This document shows positions 8,210-19,179 of a stretch of 33,044 bases of DNA, in pieces. The translations under genes and the position numbers were made by a program. How positions within the stretch are numbered: position 1 is the first letter of the stretch; the number at the start of each line of letters is the position of its first letter. The stretch is taken from positions 1-33,044 of the forward strand of contig CAYXDO010000127.1 in assembly GCA_964463485.1 (NCBI GenBank). Direction: 5' to 3'. The notes below the pieces were generated by a model. It was given only the letters and a program-made list of their open reading frames with translations, was not told the origin of the DNA and ran no database searches. Origin of the DNA: CAYXDO01 sp964463485. Its GTDB lineage: Bacteria > Myxococcota > Kuafuiibacteriia > Kuafuiibacteriales > Kuafuiibacteriaceae.

Positions 8210-8785
8210 ATGGCTGAGAGCCAGGGTCAGATAGCTGTCCTCCTGCGAACTCACCCCATTTGGCGCGACAGCACGGAGCCGGTGATTCGAGCGCTCTCGT
8301 CGGCAGCGCGTCTCGGGATCCATCGGCCGGGTCAGGTGCTCGTACGGGAAGGGCAGGCTGCGGACCGCGTTCACCTGCTGGTCGGCGGAGCGGCGAGGAC
8401 GTTCTACGTCGGGACGAAGTCGCGCCCGGAGCTGACGGTGAAGTTATTGCGGGCGCCGTCGGCCTTCGGCGATGTCGCGTGTGTGCTTCGAGTCCCGTAC
8501 TCGGCGAGCGTGGAGGCGCTGACGGAGACTCGCTCGGTCGAAGTCGAGAGCCAGGTCTACTTCGCGGCGCTGCTGAAGAGCCCCGGGTCCTGCTTGCGGC
8601 AGTATTTCGACCTCGCCGAGCGATTTGGCGGGGCCGTGCAGATCGAGAAGTCGACGTACGCCGCGAGTCTTCACGAGCGGGTGATCGCGCTGCTGGCTGC
8701 ATACGCTCGGGAGTTGGGTGTGCCCGTAGAGGACGGCATTCGCATCGAAGCGTGGTCGAAGCCATGCGACGGGCTCGGTCCGTGA
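8210..8785 (+). pseudogene. Truncated Crp/Fnr-type regulator
   Basis: The frame encodes a cyclic-nucleotide-binding-type domain (RPGQVLVREGQAADRVHLLVGG..., then SAFGDVACVL) and the long dimer helix running into RVIALLAAYARELGVP. In Crp/Fnr proteins this leads directly into the helix-turn-helix domain. Here, after EDGIRIEA, the frame runs only a few residues to a stop, so the DNA-binding helices are missing. The break coincides with the start of a phospholipase-D-like fragment in another frame. The protein, if made (191 residues), could bind an effector but should not bind DNA in the usual way. ATG at 8210 is preferred over an upstream TTG. Confidence 0.7.
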
Positions 8786-9246
8786 TCCGCGTGCAGACTC
8801 CGAATTTCAACGACGATCGATTCCGAGAGGAGCTCGTCGCCGCGCTCCGCCGCGGCGTGACCGTTCAGCTCCTCCACGCGAAGAACTACGAAGATCTGGC
8901 CGAGGGCTCGCCCGGACAAGGGGGCACCAACTCATCGGTCGTCGAGGACCTGTTCGAGGACCTCGCGAACGAGCCCGACGCCTTGGCGCGACTGCAGTTG
9001 CGCGAGTACGTGCACTCGGGGAGCGAGCCCGTGGACGGAAACGCACCCCACGCGAGCCACGTGAAGCTCTTGGCCTTCGACGACGAGGTCGTGCTGGTGA
9101 CCTCGATGAACATGGACACTCAGTCCTGGAATCACTCGAGGGAGATCGGCGTGCTCGTGGACAGCAAGGAGGTCACGACCGCCTGGCTCGACCGGCTCTT
9201 CACGCCTGACTTCGCCCGCTCCTCGCCGGTTCGCCCCGAGAGGTGA
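8752..9246 (+). pseudogene. C-terminal half of a phospholipase D/cardiolipin synthase-like protein
   Basis: The frame reads VVEAMRRARSVIRVQTPNF, then VTVQLLHAKNY, then HASHVKLLAFDD and NMDTQSWNHSREIGVL. HVKLLAFD is an HxKxxxxD catalytic motif and the following NMDxxSWxxxRE is the usual sequence behind the second motif of cardiolipin-synthase-like PLD enzymes. The first half with the first HKD motif is absent; upstream in this frame there is only the shadow of the Crp-like gene. A possible GTG (8752) or ATG (8764) start exists, so a small single-HKD protein might be made, but a remnant fused by deletion is more likely. The stop overlaps the GTG at 9243 used for the RCC1 protein. Confidence 0.7.
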
Positions 9247-11789
9247 ACGCCGCCCGAGGCAGGGACCGAGGCAGGGTTCTGAAAGAGGGTCCGCCGGGTT
9301 GCACGACTCGGACGAACGTGGTCATTTGGAACGTGCAGCCTCACTTCCTCGGTTGTGTGGCCGCGTGTGTGGCCGCGTGCGGTCCGATGGCCGTCCCGAG
9401 CCCTCCCGGAGCAGAGACTGCCGGCTCGATCGTCTTCCTCGCGCGCGGGGCGCAGGGTTGGGTTGCCGCCACCCGCGGGTCCTCAGAGGGCCAAGTACGC
9501 TTCGAGGTCGAAGGTTCCGCGACGATCCTTGCGGGCCTCTATCCGGTGTCCCTCGCCGCGCTGCGGTTGGCGGAGGGAGAAGTCGAGCTACGCGAATCGG
9601 GTCGGCGGGTGCCGCTCGCCGAGTCGGTCTTGATTCACGACGACTCCGAGGAGGGTTGGAGACCTCTCGGGGCCTGGCCCATGGCCGTAGAGGACGTCAG
9701 GCTCGAGGAGTCGCCGGGCGGTCGAGACGGCGTCGTGGAGGTGGGCGTCGCAGAGCGTACGAGCTGCGCGCTGCGCGGAGACGGCCGAGTGAGTTGCTGG
9801 GGGTACGGTCCCGAGGGCGAGCTCGCCGTGAGAGGTCTACTCCGCGCAGAGACACCCGTCGAGGGGCTCGCACGAGGGATCGACCAACTCACGGTCGGCC
9901 ACGGCTTCAATTGCGGCACGGACAGGGATCGAGACGTACTCTGCTGGGGGAGCGCGAGCGCAGGGCAGCTTGGCCGCTTCGATCGCAGCGATACGGCGGC
10001 GCCAGGTCGAGTCTCGGAGGTGTCCGACGCGGTCATGGTGGGGGCCGGAAGCTTTCACGCATGCGCGCTGAGCTCCGCGGGCCGTGTTTCCTGTTGGGGC
10101 CGCAACTCCGGGGGCGAGGTCAGTCCGGAGTCTCAAACCGAATTTCCCATACCCTCTCTCGTGGCGCTCCCGGCGCCTGCAGCGGAGCTGGCGGTGGGTC
10201 TGAACCACTCCTGCGCACGCCTGCCCAACGGCGAGGTGTGGTGCTGGGGGCTCGACAACTCGCTGCAGCTCGGGGCCGAGGGCCTGGGTCCCGGACCCGT
10301 ACGAATCGAAGGAATCCGGCCGGCCGGCTCGTTGGCCGTCGGTGAAAGGCACTCCTGTGTTCGCCAGACCGACGGCTTCGTGTGGTGTTGGGGTAGCAAC
10401 CAGGCAGGCCAGCTCGGTGCGAAAACCGAGGATCCAGCGAGCGTCCCAATCCTCAGCTCACTCAGCGCAACTCAGGGTGAGCTGAAACTCGGAACACTGG
10501 CAAGCTGCGTCCTCGATCCCGGGCGGCCGCCCGTTTGCGTCGGACGCAGCACGCGGCTCGAGCTCCTGCCCGAACCCCTCGAGCGGCTCGGGCCGGTACG
10601 TTCGCTGGGCCTTCGCGGCACCGAACACGCGTGCGCCGTGACGCTCGACGGGATCGTGAAGTGCTGGGGTTGGGGCGGCCTGGGGCAGCTCGGATGCCTG
10701 TCGTCCTTGACGCGAAGGACACCCGTCGAGGTGCCTGGAACTCATACCGCCCGGGAGGTTTGGGCCGAGGGGACACTCACCTGCGTGGGTCACTCGGATG
10801 GGTCCGTGTCGTGTTCTGGCGCGCCCTCTCTGGCGGTGATTCCGCTCGAGACTTGGTCCGGCTCGAGCCTCTCCCCGGTCCAACCCTTCGTTGACTTCTC
10901 GTCTGGCGGATCCCATGAGTGTGTAGTCCGGGCCGACTCAGAGGTCGCGTGCGTGGGCGAGAATACTGCGGGTCAGCTCGGCCTGCCGCTTGGAACGGCT
11001 TGGACGACTCTCTTGACGAACGTGCCCGGTCTCCGGGACGTGCGGGCAGTGGTGGCCGGCTCCGCCTCAACCTATGCGATCCTGGGCAACGGAGAGCTCT
11101 GGGGTTGGGGCGCGAATCAAAAAAGCGAGCTCGGGATCGGACGCGCCGGGGAACCGGAGGGACCTGTGCGAATCCTCGTGCAGGCCCACCAAGTGGCCTC
11201 GAGGGGAGACAGCGCCTGTGCCGTCTCCGGCGCTGACAGGAGCGTGCTCTGCTGGGGCGACAACTCCCGAGGAGAGCTCGGGCTCGGCCGTCTGGCCGGC
11301 GCCACCGCGCCCGAGCGAGTCGCGCTGCCCGGACCCACTCGAAGCCTCGACGCTGGCGCCGCCCACTACTGCGCTGCGCTCGAGGATGGTTCCCTCTGGT
11401 GCTGGGGACTGAACGAGTCAGGCCAGCTGGGCGATGGAGGAACGCAGAAGAGCTGGCTGCCTGTCCGCGTGCCGCAGATCGACGACGCGTTGGAGGTCGC
11501 CGTGGCCCAGACCTTCAGCTGCGTTCGGCGCCGCGGAGGAGCAGTGAGTTGCGCTGGCTCGAACGCTTTCGGAGAGTTGGGCTCCGCCTCGGAGGAGTCG
11601 ATGAGCTCCCGCTTCGTCGAGGTCTCCGGGCTCACTGACGCGATCGCCATTCGCGCAGGCTCCAGACACGCCTGTGCGCTCCGCGAGCGCGGCGGCGTGA
11701 GTTGCTGGGGCAGCGACGAGCGCGGCCAGCTCGGGCTCGGGACTCGCATCGAGGAGCGCGAGCCCACGCCCGTGTGCGGCCCGCCGTGA
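9243..11789 (+). CDS. RCC1-repeat lipoprotein with 14 Cys-paired blades
   Basis: A large secreted protein (up to 848 residues). A hydrophobic segment ending CVAAC is a likely lipobox; the start could be GTG at 9243 (overlapping the previous stop) or GTG at 9318, which puts the signal at the N-terminus. An N-terminal beta domain of about 130 residues precedes RCC1-type repeats with the signature CWGxxxxGQLG. I count 14, enough for two seven-bladed propellers. Nearly every blade has two cysteines spaced CX9C just before WG (e.g. CALRGDGRVSC), probably a disulfide per blade, which fits an extracytoplasmic protein. Blade 10 has lost both cysteines together (TYAILGNGELWGWG) and blade 6 is degenerate. 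RCC1-like proteins of bacteria bind varied partners, so the ligand cannot be named. Confidence 0.9.
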   Translation: MNAARGRDRGRVLKEGPPGCTTRTNVVIWNVQPHFLGCVAACVAACGPMAVPSPPGAETAGSIVFLARGAQGWVAATRGSSEGQVRFEVEGSATILAGLYPVSLAALRLAEGEVELRESGRRVPLAESVLIHDDSEEGWRPLGAWPMAVEDVRLEESPGGRDGVVEVGVAERTSCALRGDGRVSCWGYGPEGELAVRGLLRAETPVEGLARGIDQLTVGHGFNCGTDRDRDVLCWGSASAGQLGRFDRSDTAAPGRVSEVSDAVMVGAGSFHACALSSAGRVSCWGRNSGGEVSPESQTEFPIPSLVALPAPAAELAVGLNHSCARLPNGEVWCWGLDNSLQLGAEGLGPGPVRIEGIRPAGSLAVGERHSCVRQTDGFVWCWGSNQAGQLGAKTEDPASVPILSSLSATQGELKLGTLASCVLDPGRPPVCVGRSTRLELLPEPLERLGPVRSLGLRGTEHACAVTLDGIVKCWGWGGLGQLGCLSSLTRRTPVEVPGTHTAREVWAEGTLTCVGHSDGSVSCSGAPSLAVIPLETWSGSSLSPVQPFVDFSSGGSHECVVRADSEVACVGENTAGQLGLPLGTAWTTLLTNVPGLRDVRAVVAGSASTYAILGNGELWGWGANQKSELGIGRAGEPEGPVRILVQAHQVASRGDSACAVSGADRSVLCWGDNSRGELGLGRLAGATAPERVALPGPTRSLDAGAAHYCAALEDGSLWCWGLNESGQLGDGGTQKSWLPVRVPQIDDALEVAVAQTFSCVRRRGGAVSCAGSNAFGELGSASEESMSSRFVEVSGLTDAIAIRAGSRHACALRERGGVSCWGSDERGQLGLGTRIEEREPTPVCGPP

Positions 11790-11830
11790 CGAGGGTGTCT
11801 TCAATCAAGACGAGACGAAAACGGCAGTCA

Positions 11831-14098
11831 TCACGCCGTCAGCTCCAAGGAAAATCTCACGAGCTCGGACGCCGTGCTGGCGTCGTCTGAGTCGGTCACG
11901 CCGACCAAAGTGACTCTCGACCGCCCCTGATCGTTCGCAACACCTTCCACTGCCAGCCCTTCCAGCTTGAACGCCGCCCCTGGAATCGCCCAGGTAGCGA
12001 CGATTCGCTGCGCTTGGTCCATCAGCCCGACCACCGAGCCCTCGCACTTTCCGTCATCCACGGTGTTCGGACTGTCTTCGGCGGAAGCCGCGAACAGCAC
12101 TCGACCATCGGGCAACGTGGCTGCTCCTGAAAAGCCCAGCGCTACCCCCGCGAGCGTACCCAGCTCGTAACGGCGGACGTTGGTCAGATCGGACTTGGCA
12201 ATCGGGCCGCGCTTGTCGATCGCCTCGATGAGTCGATCGGTCGGGACGTCGAAAGTCGCATTCACTCCGGCCGACGAGTTGCCTCGCTGGAAAAATCGAA
12301 CCGCGTTTGGCAACACACAAGCAGCCTCGAGGTTGAGGGACTTCTGGTCCACACCCAGCACGTCCATCGCGGCCAGATACATCGTGTCGAGGGAGACGAC
12401 TTTGGATCGAGGCGGCTCGCCTTCGAGCGTGGCGACCCGCATGCGGAGCGGCGTGGATCCCGAGCCGAAGAGAATCGCACGCTCCACGCCGTCGCGGGCC
12501 AGCGTGACTCCCGCCTCGAAATCCGGCTTCGAGGCCTTACTCATCGGCGCGTCCGGCCCCGTGGCTCGACCGAGGAGTCCCACGGGTACGACTTGATCCT
12601 TGATGAGTCGCGCGGCGACGGCCGAGTCATCCTGTGCCACGAGCCACCCTTGGGCGAAGGGAACGATCACCGAGGCCGCGCGCACCGGCGATCGGTCGGC
12701 GCCCGAGAAGTAGAGCGGCTTTCGTTCGAGCAGCGTCGCGGTCGAGGTGGAAGATGGTGCGTCGACGGACGCCGCGCCGAGCACGGCCATCGCTGGTGAG
12801 AGTTGCGAACGGCCGAGCGCCTGCGGTCGCTCGGTCGCGTCGATGATCTTCACGATCGTCTCGATGACAGCCTTGGGATTCGATCCCGTCGCGGTCTCGG
12901 CGCTGGTCATCACCCAGTCCGCGCGCTCCATCACCGCTCGGCCCACGTCGCTGGCGTCGGAGCGGCTCGGCCTCGGCGAGCTCAGCATACTCTCCATCAT
13001 CTGAGTTGCGACTCCGGTCGGAATTCCCAGCGCATTGCCGAGCTGGTTGATCCGGGCCTGCACGATCGGCATGTGCTCGTCACCGAGCTCGACTGCGGCG
13101 TCCCCTCGGGCGATGAGGAGGCCGTCGGAGGCCTTGGCTATACTCTCGATGGCCGCCACGGCCTTCGGGCGCTCGATCTTGGCGATCAGCTTGGTCCCGT
13201 CTCCGGCAAGGTCCCGGACACGGTTCAAGTCGTCCGCCGACTCGACGAAGGACACCATGATCGTGTCGATGCCAAGGTCGCGGATCGTCGCGAGATCTCG
13301 GGCGTCCTTCTCGGTCGGAACTCGATCTTGGATCGAAGTATCGGGAACGTTGAGCCCCTTTTTGCTACTCAGCTTCCCGCCGAACAGCACTTCGACCTCG
13401 AGCACCGGCTCCTTGGATGACACCCGCAGCTGAATCTTGCCGTCGTCGGCGAACACACGATCGCCAACCTCGAGGGAGTCGACGAGTGTGGGGTGAGAAA
13501 TCGGGATCGCCGTTCCGGAAGGTCGCGCCGACCCTTCGGTGAACAGCCTGGCTTTGGATCCGGTAGCGAGATCGATGGGTGGGTCGATGAGTCCGGTGCG
13601 GAGCTTCGGGCCTTGGAGATCGGCGATGATCGGAATCGTGCGGCCCGCTTTTTTCATGGCGGCGCGGAGGGCCTCCACGAGCGCGCGGGCGTCCTCCGGC
13701 TTCTTGATGTGGGAAAAATTGATGCGGGCCCCGTCCATGCCCGCAGAGATCATTTCGGCGAGTTTGTGAGCGTCGTTGGAGGCGGGGCCGACCGTGCAGA
13801 GGATTCTGGTTCGCCTTTGACCGGAAGGCGCTCCGAAGAGCTTGTCTACGGGGCGCGACGTAGAGAGGTCTTCTGGGATTTGGGCGCCAAGCTGCCGAGA
13901 CAAGCGAATCAGGCTCCGCAGGCGCTCGGGCGTGTTGGCGAAGGTGTCTCGACTCTGCCACGCGCGATCGACCTCGATCGAAGAGAGTGACTCGACGGAT
14001 GGGTCACCGGTCAGCGGGGAGCGGCTGATCAGCTCGGCAAGCTCACGGTCGGCGTCGGCGATGTCGTGGCGGATGTTCGCGGTCCGAATGGACGTCAC
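11831..14098 (-). CDS. Pyruvate kinase with an unusual C-terminal beta-rich domain
   Basis: A 755-residue single open frame. Residues about 95-425 are a pyruvate kinase barrel (phosphoenolpyruvate + ADP to pyruvate + ATP) with the active site intact: CTVGPAS, ARINFSH (Arg125, Asn127, Ser129), ADLQGPKLRTG, AKIER (Lys307, Glu309), ARGDAAVEL (Asp333), TQMMESM (Thr365). The LQGPK sequence, with Lys165 where potassium-dependent enzymes have Glu, matches the potassium-independent class. An N-terminal extension of about 95 residues resembles that of long-form bacterial enzymes. The usual C-terminal alpha/beta regulatory domain is not seen; instead about 305 residues of beta-rich sequence follow, with KPDFEAGV, LPDGRVLFAAS and LEGLAVEG, reminiscent of a DUF6929-like propeller. 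Start is GTG; it converges on the RCC1 gene with only 41 nt between. Regulation is likely unlike that of ordinary pyruvate kinases. Confidence 0.88.
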   Translation of the reverse strand: MTSIRTANIRHDIADADRELAELISRSPLTGDPSVESLSSIEVDRAWQSRDTFANTPERLRSLIRLSRQLGAQIPEDLSTSRPVDKLFGAPSGQRRTRILCTVGPASNDAHKLAEMISAGMDGARINFSHIKKPEDARALVEALRAAMKKAGRTIPIIADLQGPKLRTGLIDPPIDLATGSKARLFTEGSARPSGTAIPISHPTLVDSLEVGDRVFADDGKIQLRVSSKEPVLEVEVLFGGKLSSKKGLNVPDTSIQDRVPTEKDARDLATIRDLGIDTIMVSFVESADDLNRVRDLAGDGTKLIAKIERPKAVAAIESIAKASDGLLIARGDAAVELGDEHMPIVQARINQLGNALGIPTGVATQMMESMLSSPRPSRSDASDVGRAVMERADWVMTSAETATGSNPKAVIETIVKIIDATERPQALGRSQLSPAMAVLGAASVDAPSSTSTATLLERKPLYFSGADRSPVRAASVIVPFAQGWLVAQDDSAVAARLIKDQVVPVGLLGRATGPDAPMSKASKPDFEAGVTLARDGVERAILFGSGSTPLRMRVATLEGEPPRSKVVSLDTMYLAAMDVLGVDQKSLNLEAACVLPNAVRFFQRGNSSAGVNATFDVPTDRLIEAIDKRGPIAKSDLTNVRRYELGTLAGVALGFSGAATLPDGRVLFAASAEDSPNTVDDGKCEGSVVGLMDQAQRIVATWAIPGAAFKLEGLAVEGVANDQGRSRVTLVGVTDSDDASTASELVRFSLELTA

Positions 14099-14219
14099 GC
14101 GCTCGACCCTAGCATCGATTTTCGATCGAGGGTGGTGTCTCGGGCTTCGACTTCGACCCTCGAGGAACCTTCGAGAAATTTCGCCGCTTCGTGCCGTCCT
14201 TCTCGGTTATGATTCGAGG

Positions 14220-15179
14220 ATGTCCCTCGCACGGTCGCTCGAATCGGAGGACAGGGTCCCGGCGCGACCGCCCCGCGGCTTCGTCTTGCTGGAGGGGGGC
14301 ACGAAAATCGACTGGTCGAAGTGGTACCTCACGGACGAGGAAGACATGGGTCAGAGCCCTGAGCAACACGCGGTCATTCAACGCATGCTGGGCTCGCTCT
14401 TCGAGCTCGCACGGGAGCGAGGCTGGCCCGAAGACAAAGTCTTCATCGGGGCCGATTCGTTCTTTGGGTGGGTCGAAAAAGAGCCGCTGGTACGTGTGTC
14501 GCCCGACGTCTACCTGCTCGACGACCCACCGGAGCGGCCGTTTCCTCTCTCGTTTCAGACGTGGCGCACAGGTCACCGGGCCCCACGGTTCGCGCTCGAG
14601 GTCGTCTCGGAGAAGTGGAAGAAGGACTACGACGACGCGCCCGATAAGTACGCTCTGTTGGGGACGGCGGAGCTCGTGATTTTCGATGCTGGAGCGGGCA
14701 CGACCCGGGTCAAGCGAAGAGAGCGTCTGCAGGTTTTCCGAAGAGACGAGCTCGGTGCGCTCGTCCGTGTCTATGCGGGCCCGGGGCCAGCGTGGAGTGA
14801 GGAGCTGAAGGCAGCGCTCGTGTCCATTCCGGTCAGCGGATCGCTCGAGCTTGCGATCGCCAGAGACCCCGACGGGAAGGACCTAGTCCCAACGAGCGCA
14901 GAGGCGCTCCTGCGCGCGAGGCGACTGTTGGAGGACAGCGCTGAGCGGCTCCGCCAGGTGGAGCGCGAGCTCGAGAACGAACGCCAGGCGAAAACCGAAG
15001 CGGAGCGCGCGAAGGCCGACGCGGAGCGCGCCAAGATCGACGCGGAGCGCGCGAAGGAGGACGCGGAGCGCGCCAAGATCGACGCGGAGCAGCGACTCCT
15101 CGAAGAGACGAACACACGCGTCTCGCTCGAGAGGGAGCTCGCGGAGCTCAAACGAAAGCTCGCCCGCCCTTCGGAATGA
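14220..15179 (+). CDS. Uma2-family (DUF820) nuclease-like protein with coiled-coil tail
   Basis: A 319-residue protein. Residues about 30-200 match the Uma2 family of PD-(D/E)XK-type predicted endonucleases: VRVSPDVYLLDD carries the conserved Asp, and FALEVVSEKWKKDYDDAPDKYALLG supplies Glu and Lys followed by the typical KYAxxGxxELxxxD element. After about 220 the chain becomes a long charged coiled coil with repeated AERAKxDAERAKxDAE units, then ELAELKRKLA at the end. Proteins of this type occur in many copies in cyanobacteria and myxobacteria, often with coiled-coil tails; their biological role is unclear. The ATG begins MSLARSLES; a longer frame upstream antisense to the pyruvate kinase gene was discarded. 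Confidence 0.85.
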   Translation: MSLARSLESEDRVPARPPRGFVLLEGGTKIDWSKWYLTDEEDMGQSPEQHAVIQRMLGSLFELARERGWPEDKVFIGADSFFGWVEKEPLVRVSPDVYLLDDPPERPFPLSFQTWRTGHRAPRFALEVVSEKWKKDYDDAPDKYALLGTAELVIFDAGAGTTRVKRRERLQVFRRDELGALVRVYAGPGPAWSEELKAALVSIPVSGSLELAIARDPDGKDLVPTSAEALLRARRLLEDSAERLRQVERELENERQAKTEAERAKADAERAKIDAERAKEDAERAKIDAEQRLLEETNTRVSLERELAELKRKLARPSE

Positions 15180-15231
15180 CGACGGGACCGGCGTTGTGCC
15201 GCACGGTCTTCCGAGGTAGCGTCCCGCCGCG

Positions 15232-17286
<2,055 letters not shown>

Positions 17287-17333
17287 CGCCAGAAGGTTGA
17301 CGGCGCCTCACCGGCGCGACCATTCTCCGCCGC

Positions 17334-19175
17334 GTGGCAGCCAAAGGCGATGACGGTGTCGACGCCACTCGACCCGACGACGCCCCTGAGAAGACCGGGA
17401 CTGGAAGCCCGATTGGCCAAGAAGACGCTCCGGAGCGAGAGCCCGCGCTGAGACCCTCGGCGCTCCCCACCAAGTCTCCCGGTAGGCCCGCTGATCCATT
17501 CATCGGTCAGACCGTGCTCGGCCGGTTCGAAATCAAGCGCCGAATCGGTCGCGGAGGCATGGGCGCGGTCTACGCGGCGATGCAGTCGCCGATCGGACGC
17601 GAGGTGGCCGTCAAGGTGCTCAAGGGTGACCTCATCGACAACGACGGCGCGAGGGAGCGCTTCCGCCGCGAGGCCGCGATCATCGGGTCGCTTCGACACC
17701 CGAACACGATCCAGCTGGTCGACTACGGAGAGACCGAAGACGGCACACTCATCATGGTCACGGAGCTCCTCGTGGGCTCTCCGCTTTCCGAGCGATTGAA
17801 GCAGGGCACGCTCACAGTGGCCGAGACGCTCGAGCTCGGGCTCGAGGTCTCGGGGTCGCTTCGCGAGGCGCACGCGCTGGGCTTGGTTCACCGCGATCTC
17901 AAGCCCGCCAATATCTTCCTCGTCGAGGTCGCTGGAAAGCAGCACGGCAAGGTGCTCGACTTCGGCATCGCGCGTATCGCCGACGAAGACTCGACGAGGC
18001 TGACGGCGACGGGGCAGGTCTTTGGAACGCCGCGGTATATGTCTCCGGAGCAGGGGCTCGAGACGGGCGGAGTCGACGCTCGATCCGATATCTACTCGCT
18101 CGGGCTGATCCTCTTCGAGTGCCTCGTCGGACAGCCCCCGTTCGTCGCTCAGACGTCGCTGCAATACATCCAAGCTCACGTTTCGAAGCCGCCTCCGCGA
18201 CTACGCGAGATCCTCCCGCGCGCGCCTGGGGAGCTCGAGGCGGTGATCGACGCGTGCCTGGTCAAGAATCGCGACGAACGACTTCAGTCTGCGAGCGTGC
18301 TCGAAGCGCGATTGGAGGCGGTCAAAGACCAGCTCCAGGCAAGCGGATTCAATCTGTCGATCTCCGGATCCGAGCTCGGAAGCGGCTCTGTCGTTCCCAT
18401 CGACGCGAGCGCGCGCCCTTCGATCCCGACCGCGCGACCTTCACTCCCGACACAGCCCTCGGATCGACCTTCCCTACCGACCTCCCAGGAAGAGGCTCCG
18501 CCCCGGCCCGCACCCGTGAAAGCGGCGCGATCCCTCAACCTCGCGATCCTCGCGAGCGCGTCGGTCGCTATCGCGCTCGTCGCTTTCGCCATGACGCTGC
18601 GGAGCCGCGGTGACGCCGTCGTCGAGGCGCTCGACGCGGGGATCGTTACGGCTCGAGCGCTTCCCGATGCGTCCGTGCTCGCTGCGTCCGCGCTCGATGC
18701 AGCCGCGCTCGTCGTGACGACGGTAAACGACTCGGGAACCCAAAACGTGAGCCCACCCGTGAGCCAAACTGCGGACGCAGGCGCTCGCGTCGGCGAACGT
18801 CGGGACGCAGGATCGAAGAAAAAAAAGTCGGAGGGCGGACGCAAGCCCGGCGGTGGCGATCCGGGAAGCGGCGCGATCTACGGACCTCGGGAGATGAGCC
18901 TGCCCGGAGCGAGCGAGGACGAGAAGCAAACGATCGCCGCGGCGAAGGCCTGCAAGAAAGGCGCGCTCGCGACCGGAGCCGCACAGCTCAAGGTGTCGGG
19001 CTGCAAGGCCGGCTGCGCGGTGTTGGTCGACGGAGCCTGCGCGGGGCTCACGCCGCTCGAGCTGGGGATCGAAGAGGGCAACAAGACCGTCACCGTCGTG
19101 TGCTCCGCGAAGATCGTCGTCGACACGCTCGCCAAGCTCCGTCCGGGGGCGACTCAGGAAGTTCGGTGCAAGTAG
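17334..19175 (+). CDS. Transmembrane Ser/Thr protein kinase with PEGA-like C-terminus
   Basis: A 613-residue eukaryotic-type kinase. A Pro/Asp-rich N-terminus of about 55 residues precedes the kinase domain: glycine loop IGRGGMGAVY (71-80), Lys94, HRDLKPAN (186-193), DFG (209-211) and SPEQ in the activation segment, all intact. A Pro/Ser linker (roughly 365-390) leads to one membrane helix, about LNLAILASASVAIALVAFAM. Outside is an Ala/Asp/Lys/Gly-rich spacer and a C-terminal PEGA-like domain (VLVDGACAGLTPLELGIEEGNKTVTV). This architecture is typical of myxobacterial Hanks kinases. Start is GTG 48 nt after the prkA stop, so it probably shares a transcript with prkA. The substrates are unknown. 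Confidence 0.95.
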   Translation: MAAKGDDGVDATRPDDAPEKTGTGSPIGQEDAPEREPALRPSALPTKSPGRPADPFIGQTVLGRFEIKRRIGRGGMGAVYAAMQSPIGREVAVKVLKGDLIDNDGARERFRREAAIIGSLRHPNTIQLVDYGETEDGTLIMVTELLVGSPLSERLKQGTLTVAETLELGLEVSGSLREAHALGLVHRDLKPANIFLVEVAGKQHGKVLDFGIARIADEDSTRLTATGQVFGTPRYMSPEQGLETGGVDARSDIYSLGLILFECLVGQPPFVAQTSLQYIQAHVSKPPPRLREILPRAPGELEAVIDACLVKNRDERLQSASVLEARLEAVKDQLQASGFNLSISGSELGSGSVVPIDASARPSIPTARPSLPTQPSDRPSLPTSQEEAPPRPAPVKAARSLNLAILASASVAIALVAFAMTLRSRGDAVVEALDAGIVTARALPDASVLAASALDAAALVVTTVNDSGTQNVSPPVSQTADAGARVGERRDAGSKKKKSEGGRKPGGGDPGSGAIYGPREMSLPGASEDEKQTIAAAKACKKGALATGAAQLKVSGCKAGCAVLVDGACAGLTPLELGIEEGNKTVTVVCSAKIVVDTLAKLRPGATQEVRCK

Positions 19176-19179
19176 CGCC

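Noticed and set aside
8260..8751. Reading the PLD frame further upstream as a full protein
   Set aside because: The upstream part is the shifted reading of the Crp-like gene, with no first HKD motif.
11797..11811. GTCTT-CAATC-AAGAC hairpin between the RCC1 and pyruvate kinase genes
   Set aside because: Only a 5-bp stem with no T-tract; too weak to call a terminator.
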